This document shows, one piece after another, positions 42,328-50,333 of a stretch of 64,000 nucleotides of DNA. The stretch lies in the NCBI GenBank assembly GCA_036501825.1, contig DASXZP010000038.1, forward strand, positions 1-64,000, given 5' to 3'. Numbering within the stretch: position 1 is the stretch's first letter; each line of letters opens with the position of its first letter. A model generated the notes under the pieces. The model saw only the letters and a program-made list of their open reading frames with translations. It ran no database searches and had not been told where the DNA came from. A program made the position numbers and the translations under genes. The stretch comes from JAFECT01 sp036501825 (GTDB lineage: Bacteria > Pseudomonadota > Alphaproteobacteria > Caulobacterales > Caulobacteraceae).

Positions 42328-43314
42328 TTAGTGCGCCTTCGCGGCCGGTTGAGCGGCCGGAGCAGGCTGTTCGCCGGCTTGGCGGCCGGGCTTGAGGAAC
42401 TTCACCAGCACGCGCTGGCCGATCAGGAACGGCGCGGTGTCAGCGGTGACCACCACCTCGACCACGCGTTCGTCCGTGCGCTCGTTCGGATCGTCCGACT
42501 GCAGTTTGCGGGCGCCGAACTGGGGCGCGATGCGCAGCACCTTGCCGCCATATGTCTTGGTGGCGTCGTTCTCGGAGACGAGTTCCACCTCCTGGCCGAT
42601 CGTGACCAGGGGCAGGGCGGACTCCACGATTTCGGCGCGCACGATGCGGCCGGTGTCGGGCTCGAGATCGAACATGTTGGAGACGTTGAGCGTCGAGGCG
42701 CCGGCGCCCGGGTTGGCGTAGCGGCGCACGATCATGCCGTCGACCGGCGCGCGGATGACCGCGAGTTCGACGTTGTAGCGCGCCGCTGCAACGGCGGCCT
42801 GCGACGTCGCGATGGCGGCTTGCTGCGAGGCGAGGTTGGCGTCGGCCTGACGCACCGCATCGCGCGCGTTGTCCACCGACTGGCGCGCGACGTAGCTCTT
42901 GGCGATCAGGGGCTCCAGCCGCGCGAGCTCACGTTGCGCCGTCGACTTCTGCACCTGAATCAGAGCGACCTGCGCCTTCGCCTGGGTGACCTCGGCCAGG
43001 GCGCTGCCAAGCGCAAGCCGCGCGTCGTCATCCTCCTGCTGGGCGAGGATCTGGCCCTTTTTCACGCGCTGGCCTTCCTCGACGTAGACCGCCTTCACCA
43101 CGCCGGCTCTGCGCGCCGCGACGTTGATGATGCCGCCTTCCACGTCGGCCTTGCCGTTGGCGATGGTGGCGTAGGGCGTGTTCGAGCTCTTCGCCACGGC
43201 GGCCGCGGCCTGCGCCTGCATCACCGCCGCCTTTTTCTGCAGCAGCACGTAGCCGCCGCCCGCAAGGACGATCAGCACCACCACGATCCAGAACCAGGGC
43301 TTCTTGAAAAACAT
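42328..43314 (-). CDS. HlyD-family periplasmic adaptor of ABC exporter
   Basis: This 328-residue membrane fusion protein has an N-terminal anchor (residues 7-25, FWIVVVLIVLAGGGYVLLQ), lipoyl-like segments flanking a long helical hairpin (EVTQAKAQVALIQVQKSTAQ onwards), and a C-terminal barrel ending with an Ala/Pro-rich tail. The presence of an ATPase and a FtsX-like permease immediately upstream makes it the third part of a DevBCA/MacAB-like exporter. It starts 12 bases after the ATPase stop. The exported molecule is unknown; DevBCA exports glycolipids in cyanobacteria. Confidence 0.9.
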   Translation of the reverse strand: MFFKKPWFWIVVVLIVLAGGGYVLLQKKAAVMQAQAAAAVAKSSNTPYATIANGKADVEGGIINVAARRAGVVKAVYVEEGQRVKKGQILAQQEDDDARLALGSALAEVTQAKAQVALIQVQKSTAQRELARLEPLIAKSYVARQSVDNARDAVRQADANLASQQAAIATSQAAVAAARYNVELAVIRAPVDGMIVRRYANPGAGASTLNVSNMFDLEPDTGRIVRAEIVESALPLVTIGQEVELVSENDATKTYGGKVLRIAPQFGARKLQSDDPNERTDERVVEVVVTADTAPFLIGQRVLVKFLKPGRQAGEQPAPAAQPAAKAH

Positions 43315-43326
43315 CGATCTGTTCCT

Positions 43327-44046
43327 TCAGTGCGCTGGCGCCGGATCGGTGGCCGGCGTGCGGCGGACGTCATCGAGGATGCGTCCGTCTTCGATATGGA
43401 TGACGCGGTCGGCGAATGCCTCCAGCCGCGGGTCATGGGTGACGCAGATCACCGCGGCGCCGTGTTCGGTCGCGGCGCGGCGCAAGAGGCGGATGACCAG
43501 CTGGCCGTTTTCGCTGTCCAGCGCCGAGGTCGGCTCGTCGGCGAACAGCAGCTGCGGGTCCTTGGAAATGGCGCGCGCGATGGCGACGCGCTGTTTTTCG
43601 CCGCCGGAAAGCGAGTCGGGGCGCTGGTTCATGCGCGGGCCCAGGCCCACTTCCTCCAGCGCCTCGCGGCTTCTCGCGCGCGCCTGGTCGGAGGTGAGAC
43701 CCTTGTACTTCAGCACCACCTCGACCTGCTGCAGCGCGGTCAGCGCCGGGAACAGGTTGAAGCCCTGGAAGATGAAGCCGCAATGATCGAGGCGAAACTT
43801 GTCGATGCCGCCGGAGGACTTGGCCCACAGATTGTCGCCAAGGGCGGTGACGCGGCCTTCGTCGGGCTTCAACAGGCCCGAAAGGGCGGCGATCAGCGTC
43901 GACTTGCCCGACCCCGACGGCCCCATGACCATGGTGAGTTCGCTGTGGTTGCAGTCGAAGTCCAGATTCTTCAGCACTTCCACGAAGGTGCGCCCCGTCT
44001 TGAACCGTTTGCTCAGCCCGGTGGCTTGGATGGCGACGCGGTTCAT
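43327..44046 (-). CDS. ABC transporter ATP-binding subunit (DevA/LolD-like)
   Basis: The 239-residue nucleotide-binding protein starts at the ATG at 44046, overlapping the permease stop by 4 bases (ATGA). It has Walker A GPSGSGKST, the Q-loop in IFQGFNLFPAL, the ABC signature LSGGEKQRVAIARA, Walker B LLFADEPTSALD and the switch His in VTHD. It drives the neighbouring FtsX-type permease. A long open frame extending into the permease is not used because MNRVAIQATGLSKRF is the normal start. Confidence 0.94.
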   Translation of the reverse strand: MNRVAIQATGLSKRFKTGRTFVEVLKNLDFDCNHSELTMVMGPSGSGKSTLIAALSGLLKPDEGRVTALGDNLWAKSSGGIDKFRLDHCGFIFQGFNLFPALTALQQVEVVLKYKGLTSDQARARSREALEEVGLGPRMNQRPDSLSGGEKQRVAIARAISKDPQLLFADEPTSALDSENGQLVIRLLRRAATEHGAAVICVTHDPRLEAFADRVIHIEDGRILDDVRRTPATDPAPAH

Positions 44047-45206
44047 CGCAGCAGATCCGCGGGCTGACCCTTCTTGAGGACGCCGAGCGAGAGGAAGCCC
44101 GACCCGATGGCGACCACGAGAAGAAGAATGACGACCGCCGTCACCCATTGCGTGGGATAGGCCATGGGCAGACCGTACAGACCGGCGACCATGGTCACGG
44201 CCCACACCAGCGCGCCGGTCATGCCCAGCGCCGCAACGCCGACCCAGAACGACAACTCCATGATGATCCACCGCAGCGCGCCCATGGAGACGCCGAGCGC
44301 GCGCAGGCTCGCGAATTCCTTGATGTTGGCGAAGATGGCGCCGCGCAGCGTCTGCCAGGTGATGACCAGGCCCACCAGGCCCCCGATGACGAGGCCGCCG
44401 ATCAGCATGATGCCGATGATGTTGTCTTTCAAAAGCTGTCCGCGGTTGGCGTTCGCCATCTGGGCCCGCGTCCACGCGCGGTACTGGCCGTGGGCGCGGG
44501 CGTTCAGCATGTCGACGACGGCCGACGCGTCGGCCGGATTGCGCACTTTGATGAGCAAGGGACCACTCTGCGAGCCCGAGTGGGCGAGGCCCAGCAGGAG
44601 CGCGGTCTGCCGCGACATGAAGACGGTCTGGATCGCGACGTTGGCGTAGCCGTGCAGCGTTGCGCGCACGGTGACGGTCGAGCCGTTCAAGGACGCCTTG
44701 TCGCCGACCTTGACGCCGAGCGGCCCAAGCGAACTCTCATCCACCGCGATGGCGAACGGTTCGTCGAGGGCGGCGCGCACGTCGGGACCGAAGTCCGTCG
44801 GCGTGGTGACCGAGCCGGGCTTATTGTCGATCGCGTAGGCGACCACGCCGTTGCGCTGGGACTGCGCGTCCGCCTTCTTCCCAGCCTTTCCGCCCGCATT
44901 GGGGTCGTTCTGCCAGGCGGCAAAGTTGGTCTCGAGGTCCTGCACCTGGCTGATCTCGGGGTACATGTAGAACTCAGGGATCAGGCGGCGCGGAACGCCG
45001 GTGTTGCCGCTGAGCAGGGTGGTCGAACTCGCGTTGGTGATCATGATGTCGGCGGGCGAGCGTTCGATCGGGGCGTTGAAGCTCTCGCCGATGCCCATGA
45101 ACAGGCCCACGACCAGCAGCACCAGAAGACCGGCGAACGCCAGGGCCACGACGGCCGCCATATAGCGGCGCCACTCATAAATCAGCGTCGAAAGCGCAAG
45201 CGACAT
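44043..45206 (-). CDS. FtsX/DevC-type ABC transporter permease
   Basis: This 387-residue permease has one N-terminal helix (about residues 13-37, MAAVVALAFAGLLVLLVVGL), a periplasmic domain of ~210 residues, and three C-terminal helices (NIIGIMLIGGLVIGGLVGLV, FWVGVAALGMTGALVWAVTM, VVILLLVVAIGSGFLSLGVL). This is the MacB/DevC layout, where the periplasmic domain docks the adaptor. I start at the ATG at 45206 (MSLALSTLIYEWRRY); longer starts exist but fit the family poorly. It is first of the permease-ATPase-adaptor operon. Confidence 0.88.
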   Translation of the reverse strand: MSLALSTLIYEWRRYMAAVVALAFAGLLVLLVVGLFMGIGESFNAPIERSPADIMITNASSTTLLSGNTGVPRRLIPEFYMYPEISQVQDLETNFAAWQNDPNAGGKAGKKADAQSQRNGVVAYAIDNKPGSVTTPTDFGPDVRAALDEPFAIAVDESSLGPLGVKVGDKASLNGSTVTVRATLHGYANVAIQTVFMSRQTALLLGLAHSGSQSGPLLIKVRNPADASAVVDMLNARAHGQYRAWTRAQMANANRGQLLKDNIIGIMLIGGLVIGGLVGLVITWQTLRGAIFANIKEFASLRALGVSMGALRWIIMELSFWVGVAALGMTGALVWAVTMVAGLYGLPMAYPTQWVTAVVILLLVVAIGSGFLSLGVLKKGQPADLLR

Positions 45207-45414
45207 TTGGAAAACCAGCCCCGCCAGCCTTGTGACCCAGGGAGACAGGCCTGCATAATTAAATCGCCTTAAGACTTGGGGGCGCGTCCTTGCGCCGATA
45301 GGCCCCAACCGGGGACGGCTTCGCCCGCCCGGTGACTTCCCCTAGTCAGGCCATGCCCTGGAGCGCTAGGTGTTGGGGCAGGATGCGGCAATTTGCGCCG
45401 CGAGGGAGTTTGCT

Positions 45415-47475
45415 GTGACTCTGAAAAAGCTGCTTGCGGCCACCGCGGCCGGTTCGCTCGTCTTCGCCGCGACCACGGCGTCTGCCGACGAGGGCATGTG
45501 GACCTTCGACAAATTCCCGTCCGCCAAGGTGAAGGCCGCCTACGGCGCCACCATCGACCAGGCCTGGCTCGACCACGTGCGCCTGGGCACCGGGCGCATC
45601 CCGGGGTGCTCGGCCTCGGAGGTGTCCGGCCAGGGGCTGGTGCTGACCAACTACCACTGCGTCGCGGGCTGCGTGCAGGCGCTGTCGACCGCGCAGGTGG
45701 ATTACCTGAAGGACGGATACCTGAAGGCCACTGAAGAGAAGCGCTGCCCCGGCATGTACATGGAGGTGCTGCAGTCGATCGAGGACGTGACCGGGCAGGT
45801 GAAGGCCGCGGGCGCGGGCAAGACCGGGCGTGATCTGGTCACCGCGACGGGCGCGGCGACCTCGGCGATCGAGAAGGCGTCCTGCGCCGCGACGCCCCAG
45901 AACCGCTGCCAGGTGATCAACTTCTACAACGGCGGCCAGTACAAGCTCTACACCTTCCACCGCTACGACGACGTGCGTCTGGTGTTCGCGCCGGAGTTCA
46001 AGACCGGTTTCTTCGGCGGCGATCCCGACAACTTCAACTTCCCGCGCTACAATCTCGATTTCGGCCTGCTGCGGATCTACAAGGACGGCAAGCCGATGCC
46101 GACGCCGGACCACCTGCGCTGGAATCCGGAAACGCCGAAGGCGGGCGAGCTGATCTTCGTGGTCGGCAACCCGGGTTCGACCTCGCGCGACGACACGGTG
46201 TCCGAGTTGGAAACCGCGCGCGACTGGACCCTGCCGCACACCACCATCCTGTTGTCCGAACGCCGCGGCCGCCTGATCCGGTTCACCGAGGAATCGCCGG
46301 AGAACCTGCGCGTCGGCGAGGACGTGTTGAACGGCCTGGAAAACGGCTTCAAGGTGTTCAACGGCCGTCTCATCTCGCTGACGCAGGAAGACGTGATGTC
46401 GGTGAAGCGGCGGGAAGAAGCCGACCTGCGCGCCCGCGTCGCCGCCGATCCCAAGCTTGCGGCCGCCACCGGCGACCCGTGGAAGGAGATCGCCGATGCG
46501 CAGATTGCGCAGCACGACCTCTACCTGCCGTATTCGACCATGGAGGGCTCGGGCGGCGGCTCGACCCTGTTCGGCTATGCCAAGACCCTGGTGCGCGCGG
46601 CGGCGGAACGCGAGAAGGCTTCGACCGATCGTTTGCCGGAATATTCCGACTCGCGTCTGCCCCAGATCGAGCACGGCCTGATGGCGCCGCGGCCGATCGA
46701 GCTCGGCCTCGAGCAGTTGAACCTGGAGTTCTGGCTCTCGAAGGCGCGCGAGGGCCTGACCGCGGACGATCCCAACACCAAGCTGCTGCTCGGCAAGGAG
46801 TCGCCTGAGGAACTCTCCGACCGGCTGGTCAAGGGCTCCAGGCTCGGCGATCCGGCCCTGCGCAAGGCGCTGTGGGACGGCGGCGAGAAAGCGGTGCTCG
46901 CGTCCGACGATCCGATGATCAGGTACGTGCTGTCGATCGATCCGGCGGCGCGCGCGCTGCGCAAGGAATGGGAAGCCAGGGTCGTCGGTCCGACCGCCGC
47001 GGCCGCCTCCAAGATCGCGACCGCGCGCTTCGCCGTCTACGGCGACAGCATCTATCCGGATGCGACCTTCAGCCCGCGCATCACCTACGGCGCCGTCGCC
47101 GGCTGGACCGAACGCGGCCACGAGGTCCCGCCGGTCACCCACCTGGGCGGCCTGTTCGACCGCGCCACCGGCCTGCCGCCGTTCGATCCGCCGCAGAGCT
47201 GGTACGACGCCAAGGCGAAACTGAACCTGGACACGGTGTTCGACTTCTCCGGCACGCTGGATATCACCGGCGGCAACTCGGGCTCGCCGACGCTGAACGC
47301 CAGGGGCGATGTGATCGGCGCGGTGTTCGACGGCAACATCCACTCGCTCGGCGGCGACTACGCCTACGATCCGAAGGTGAATCGTTCCGTGTCGGTGTCG
47401 GCCGCGGCCATCCAGGAAGCGCTCGACAAGATCTACGGGCGCGGCGACCTGGTGCGCGAACTGAATTCGAACTAG
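45415..47475 (+). CDS. S46-family dipeptidyl peptidase (DPP7/DPP11-like)
   Basis: This 686-residue periplasmic serine peptidase removes N-terminal dipeptides. I start at the GTG at 45415 after GAGGGAG; it gives a signal peptide ending TTASA-DEG. The mature protein begins MWTFDKFPSAKV as in S46 members, with His81 in LVLTNYHCVAG, a catalytic Asp further on, and nucleophile Ser622 in ITGGNSGSPTLN. A helical cap domain lies between the two halves. The family occurs in Bacteroidetes and Proteobacteria such as Xanthomonas and Caulobacter. A terminator follows. Confidence 0.94.
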   Translation: MTLKKLLAATAAGSLVFAATTASADEGMWTFDKFPSAKVKAAYGATIDQAWLDHVRLGTGRIPGCSASEVSGQGLVLTNYHCVAGCVQALSTAQVDYLKDGYLKATEEKRCPGMYMEVLQSIEDVTGQVKAAGAGKTGRDLVTATGAATSAIEKASCAATPQNRCQVINFYNGGQYKLYTFHRYDDVRLVFAPEFKTGFFGGDPDNFNFPRYNLDFGLLRIYKDGKPMPTPDHLRWNPETPKAGELIFVVGNPGSTSRDDTVSELETARDWTLPHTTILLSERRGRLIRFTEESPENLRVGEDVLNGLENGFKVFNGRLISLTQEDVMSVKRREEADLRARVAADPKLAAATGDPWKEIADAQIAQHDLYLPYSTMEGSGGGSTLFGYAKTLVRAAAEREKASTDRLPEYSDSRLPQIEHGLMAPRPIELGLEQLNLEFWLSKAREGLTADDPNTKLLLGKESPEELSDRLVKGSRLGDPALRKALWDGGEKAVLASDDPMIRYVLSIDPAARALRKEWEARVVGPTAAAASKIATARFAVYGDSIYPDATFSPRITYGAVAGWTERGHEVPPVTHLGGLFDRATGLPPFDPPQSWYDAKAKLNLDTVFDFSGTLDITGGNSGSPTLNARGDVIGAVFDGNIHSLGGDYAYDPKVNRSVSVSAAAIQEALDKIYGRGDLVRELNSN

Positions 47476-47496
47476 CGTTACGATCATGCATTGAAA

Positions 47497-47530
47497 AAGG
47501 CGCTCGCGGATCGCGGGCGCCTTCTTCTTT
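47497..47530 (+). terminator. Rho-independent terminator after S46 peptidase
   Basis: A 12-bp stem (47497-47508 with 47512-47523, wobble included) and a 3-base loop precede CTTCTTT. Confidence 0.78.
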
Positions 47531-47585
47531 GCCTCAGGTCGCAGGTCGGCGCCGCTTGCGCGCGGCGTCCGCCGAATTGAAGGGC

Positions 47586-47789
47586 TTACTTATGGCCCTT
47601 GTCGTCGTGATGCTTCATGTGGTGCATCATGTGATGAAGCTTGTGCTTCATATGACGCATCATGTGGTGCATCGAATGGTGGTGCGAGCCTTCCGGCGGA
47701 TTCGGAATGGGCTGCATGGTGTCTTGAGCGACGGCCATCGCGGGGATGGCGAGCGCCGCAAGGGCAACGGCTACGACCAGAGACTTCAT
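47586..47789 (-). CDS. His/Met-rich secreted peptide
   Basis: The 67-residue protein starts at the ATG at 47789 behind GAGAGGAT. It has a Sec signal peptide (MKSLVVAVALAALAIPAMAV, cleavage near AVA-QDT) and a mature part of ~45 residues containing 14 histidines and several methionines in a repeating pattern (e.g. SMHHMMRHMKHKLHHMMHHM). This composition implies binding of copper, nickel or zinc in the periplasm. Whether it buffers, detoxifies or delivers metal is unknown; no transporter or metal regulator is adjacent. It is convergent with the S46 peptidase and divergent from the methyltransferase. Confidence 0.7.
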   Translation of the reverse strand: MKSLVVAVALAALAIPAMAVAQDTMQPIPNPPEGSHHHSMHHMMRHMKHKLHHMMHHMKHHDDKGHK

Positions 47790-47998
47790 GGGTTGGATCC
47801 TCTCCCAGGGATAGAGCACGACTCGAACCCCCCGTCGGGGGCATAGGCTTGAGTCGCGTCCGCAGCCTAATGCCTCTCGCGGGTTCCGGCACGTCCCGTT
47901 GCCATGGTTCTGGGCGTAGGTGGCCCCAAAACCACACATTTGTGACTTGGCGGGGTCCAGCGCTTGCCCCCGGCCTCGCGCGGCGCGAGAGAAAGGCC

Positions 47999-48526
47999 AT
48001 GGCGACCGCTTACGGCATTGTGGAAACCGTCTACGGGCCCTCGATCGGCTGGGCCGACGAGGACGGGGCCCTGACCGACTTCTACATCGGGGTCGAGCGC
48101 TTCATCGAGCGCGCCCGCAGCCACGGCGACCCCCGCGACGACAGCCGCTTTGCCGAGGTCGCCCGCCAGCTTGCCGAATACGGCCGCGGCCAACGGCGAC
48201 GCTTCGACCTCAAGCTGCGCCCCCGCGGCACGGGATTCCAGCTCTCGGTCTGGAACGCCCTGACCGAAATTCCCTTCGGCGAGACCACCAGCTACGGCGC
48301 CATCGCCGACCGGGTCGGGCACCCGGGCAAGGCGCGCGCGGTCGGCGCGGCCAACGGAGCCAACCCGATCATGCTGATCATCCCCTGCCACCGGGTCATC
48401 GGCGCCGACGGCAGCCTGACCGGCTTTGGCGGGGGTCTGCCGCTGAAGCAGCGCATGCTGGCCTTCGAGCGGGAGTATTCCCTGGCCTCCGACGACCTGT
48501 TCGCCGCCGCCGAGGGGCCGGCCTGA
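47999..48526 (+). CDS. ogt: methylated-DNA-[protein]-cysteine S-methyltransferase
   Basis: This suicide repair enzyme transfers alkyl groups from O6-alkylguanine in DNA to its own cysteine. The 175-residue protein has the N-terminal RNase H-like domain and the C-terminal domain with the active-site PCHRV (Cys130), preceded by RAVGAANGANPIMLII and GTGFQLSVWNALTEIPFGET, and ends with a FGGGLPLKQRMLAFE loop. I use the ATG at 47999, which follows AGAAAGG. There is no AlkA- or Ada-type N-terminal domain, so it is the stand-alone form. Confidence 0.95.
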   Translation: MATAYGIVETVYGPSIGWADEDGALTDFYIGVERFIERARSHGDPRDDSRFAEVARQLAEYGRGQRRRFDLKLRPRGTGFQLSVWNALTEIPFGETTSYGAIADRVGHPGKARAVGAANGANPIMLIIPCHRVIGADGSLTGFGGGLPLKQRMLAFEREYSLASDDLFAAAEGPA

Positions 48527-48621
48527 GCCTTGGGCTGCGAACCGAGGGCTGCGAAGCTTGCCCGCGTCTGCGGCTGCGCTCAAAATGGGTTGGTCGGGGG
48601 CGCCCTTATGAAGGTCCGACC

Positions 48622-48975
48622 ATGAAAAGCGTTCTCCTCGTTTCGGTTCTCGCGCTCTCGGCCCTGGCCATGAGCGCGCCCATCGCCGCCCAAGCCTCCG
48701 GGGCGCGCACCGCCACCGTCTGTCTGAGCCTTGACGGCTCGACCCGCGGACCGGTCTGTCACAAGACCTCGACCTGGCGTCAGGACGACATCTGCAACTG
48801 CCCCGGGACCACCGACCAGGTGACCGCGCCTCTGTGCGCCGCCGGCGAAACGCCCGCGCCCGACAGCGCGGACGCCAACCGCGCCCGCCGCGCCGCGGTC
48901 CACAACGGCAGCCTCGCCGGCGGCGCGTACAACGGCAAACGCTTCTGCGTCCGCCCCGAACCGACGCCGCGCTGA
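48622..48975 (+). CDS. unknown secreted cysteine-containing protein
   Basis: From the ATG at 48622 the protein has 117 residues: a signal peptide (MKSVLLVSVLALSALAMSAP, cleavage near AQA), then a mature part with eight cysteines/closely spaced residues such as TVCLSLDG, GPVCHKTS, DICNCPG and PLCAAGET that should form disulfides. It ends with a basic AHNG-type segment GAYNGKRFCVRPEP. No family is recognised. It is cotranscribed with or close after ogt (95 bases) and converges on the YbhB-like gene. Confidence 0.62.
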   Translation: MKSVLLVSVLALSALAMSAPIAAQASGARTATVCLSLDGSTRGPVCHKTSTWRQDDICNCPGTTDQVTAPLCAAGETPAPDSADANRARRAAVHNGSLAGGAYNGKRFCVRPEPTPR

Positions 48976-48997
48976 CCGGTTTATTGCAGCCTGCGAG

Positions 48998-49636
48998 CTA
49001 CTTCGTCTTCGTCTGAAACGTCCCCACCAGTTCACCCTTGGCGACGACGTGGCCCTTCATCGCCTTCACCAGCGTGTCGCGGTCGGCGCCGCCGGGTACG
49101 GTGAGGGCGGGGGTGTCCATGGCGAAGACCTGGAAGTGATAGTGGTGCGCCGGGCCTGCGGGCGGGTGCGGGCCCGACCAGCCGATGGTGTCGGCGCCGT
49201 TCTTACCCTGGCGCATGCCGCTCGAGGTCTGTGCCGCGGTGGGCTGGCTCGGCGGCAGGCCGGTGGCGTCGGCGGCAATGTTCCACGCCAACCAATGCAC
49301 GTGCGGCTTGGGCGAGGGCGCGTCGGGATCTTCGACGATGACCGCGTAGGACTTGCCGTCGACCACCGGGCTCCAGGTCAGCTGCGGACTGCCGCCGTGG
49401 GCCGCCGCGCTGAAACGGTCGGGGACGGTCGCGTTGTTCGCGAAGTCGCTCGAGCCGACGACGATCGATTCCGTCTTGGTGGTGGTGAGCTGGTTGATCG
49501 CCAGCTGCGAGGCGCGGGTCGCGGGGTCTGCGGCGCCCTTGCACCCGGCCAGGGGCGCGCCGAGGGCCGCCGCGGCGGCGAGGACAACGGCGACACGGCC
49601 GCCGGTCCGGCGTGACGGGAATCGCAAATCGAGCAT
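48998..49636 (-). CDS. YbhB/YbcL-family lipoprotein (PEBP fold)
   Basis: The 212-residue protein has a lipoprotein-type signal (LGAPLAGC, lipid on Cys32 or nearby) and a phosphatidylethanolamine-binding-protein fold: SPVVDGKSYAVIVEDPDAPS with the conserved Asp-Pro-Asp, HVHWLAWNI, and GWSGPHPPAGPAHHYHFQVF, the ligand-site motif of bacterial Raf-kinase-inhibitor-like proteins. Bacterial members such as YbhB/YbcL are periplasmic or secreted; function is largely unknown. It precedes a long non-coding region. Confidence 0.9.
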   Translation of the reverse strand: MLDLRFPSRRTGGRVAVVLAAAAALGAPLAGCKGAADPATRASQLAINQLTTTKTESIVVGSSDFANNATVPDRFSAAAHGGSPQLTWSPVVDGKSYAVIVEDPDAPSPKPHVHWLAWNIAADATGLPPSQPTAAQTSSGMRQGKNGADTIGWSGPHPPAGPAHHYHFQVFAMDTPALTVPGGADRDTLVKAMKGHVVAKGELVGTFQTKTK

Positions 49637-49964
49637 GGGTTTTCCTCGCAGGCGCGGCTCAACAACGCCAGCCGGGTTGAAAGGTTCGGGAAGTCCTCCC
49701 CCGGCCGAAGGCCGCAGGGGAGGGGGACCGAAGTGGTGGAGGGGCCGGCGCGACGGTCGATGATTTGGCCGCGGCTAATCCCTCGCCGGCGGCGCTGGCC
49801 CCTCCGTCGGCCTGCGGCCGCCACCTCCCCTGCGCGCTGCGCGCGGGGGAGGATTTGTGCCGGCTGGGTCCATACCGCAGGTGCGAAGGTTGAGCGTCGC
49901 TGTGCCAAGCGCTACATATTGCACCTGCGAACAGCCGGTTCGCGCCGCCCAAGGACGCCTCCCC
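49637..49964. other. 328-base gap with composite intergenic repeat
   Basis: Between the YbhB-like gene and panD this region contains no credible gene. It is occupied mainly by the inverted-repeat element at 49692-49857, with the panD ribosome site AAGGA at its right end. The panD promoter should lie within or right of the repeat. Confidence 0.6.
49692..49857. repeat. composite inverted-repeat element
   Basis: The left half (TCCTCCCCCGG ... GGGGAGGGGG, then GGTGGAGGGGCC) and the right half (GGCCCCTCC, then CCACCTCCCC ... GGGGGAGGA) are mirror images. Each half also folds on itself. Such CCTCCCC/GGGGAGG elements are common dispersed intergenic repeats in GC-rich alphaproteobacteria; the copy number in this genome cannot be judged here. 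Confidence 0.6.
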
Positions 49965-50321
49965 GTGCTCCTGACCCTGATGAAGGCCAAGCTTCACCGC
50001 GCCACGGTGACCCAGGCCGACCTGCACTACGAGGGCTCGATCTCCATCGACAAGGACCTGCTCGACGCGTCGGGCATCCTGCCGCACGAGCGGGTGGACG
50101 TGCTCGACATCGACAACGGCCAGCGTTTCACCACCTACGCCATCGAGGCGCCGCGCGGCTCCCGCGTGATCGGGGTGAACGGCGCCGCCGCGCGCCTGGT
50201 CCAGCCCGGTGACAAGCTTATCATCATCGCCTACGGCCAGCTCGACGCCGCCGAGGCGCGCAATTATGCGCCGACGGTGGTGCTGCTCGACGACGACAAC
50301 AACGTCAAACGCGCGGCCTAG
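49965..50321 (+). CDS. panD: aspartate 1-decarboxylase (PanD)
   Basis: PanD makes beta-alanine from aspartate for pantothenate and coenzyme A synthesis, using a pyruvoyl group formed by self-cleavage. I choose the GTG at 49965 (AAGGA upstream), giving 118 residues; with this start the cleavage site HYEGS is Gly24-Ser25, exactly as in E. coli PanD, while starting at the ATG at 49980 would shift it. Other conserved motifs are LHRATVTQADL, Tyr in FTTYAIEAP, GVNGAAARLVQPGD and IIIAYGQ. It stands alone, without panB or panC. Confidence 0.96.
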   Translation: MLLTLMKAKLHRATVTQADLHYEGSISIDKDLLDASGILPHERVDVLDIDNGQRFTTYAIEAPRGSRVIGVNGAAARLVQPGDKLIIIAYGQLDAAEARNYAPTVVLLDDDNNVKRAA

Positions 50322-50333
50322 GGATAAATCGCG

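Noticed and set aside
41499..44067. Long plus-strand frames over SDR and ABC genes
   Set aside because: Antisense shadows; the minus-strand proteins have Walker, signature and YxxxK motifs.
45346..47487. 713-codon minus-strand frame over the S46 peptidase
   Set aside because: Antisense shadow; the plus-strand protein has a signal peptide and catalytic His and Ser.
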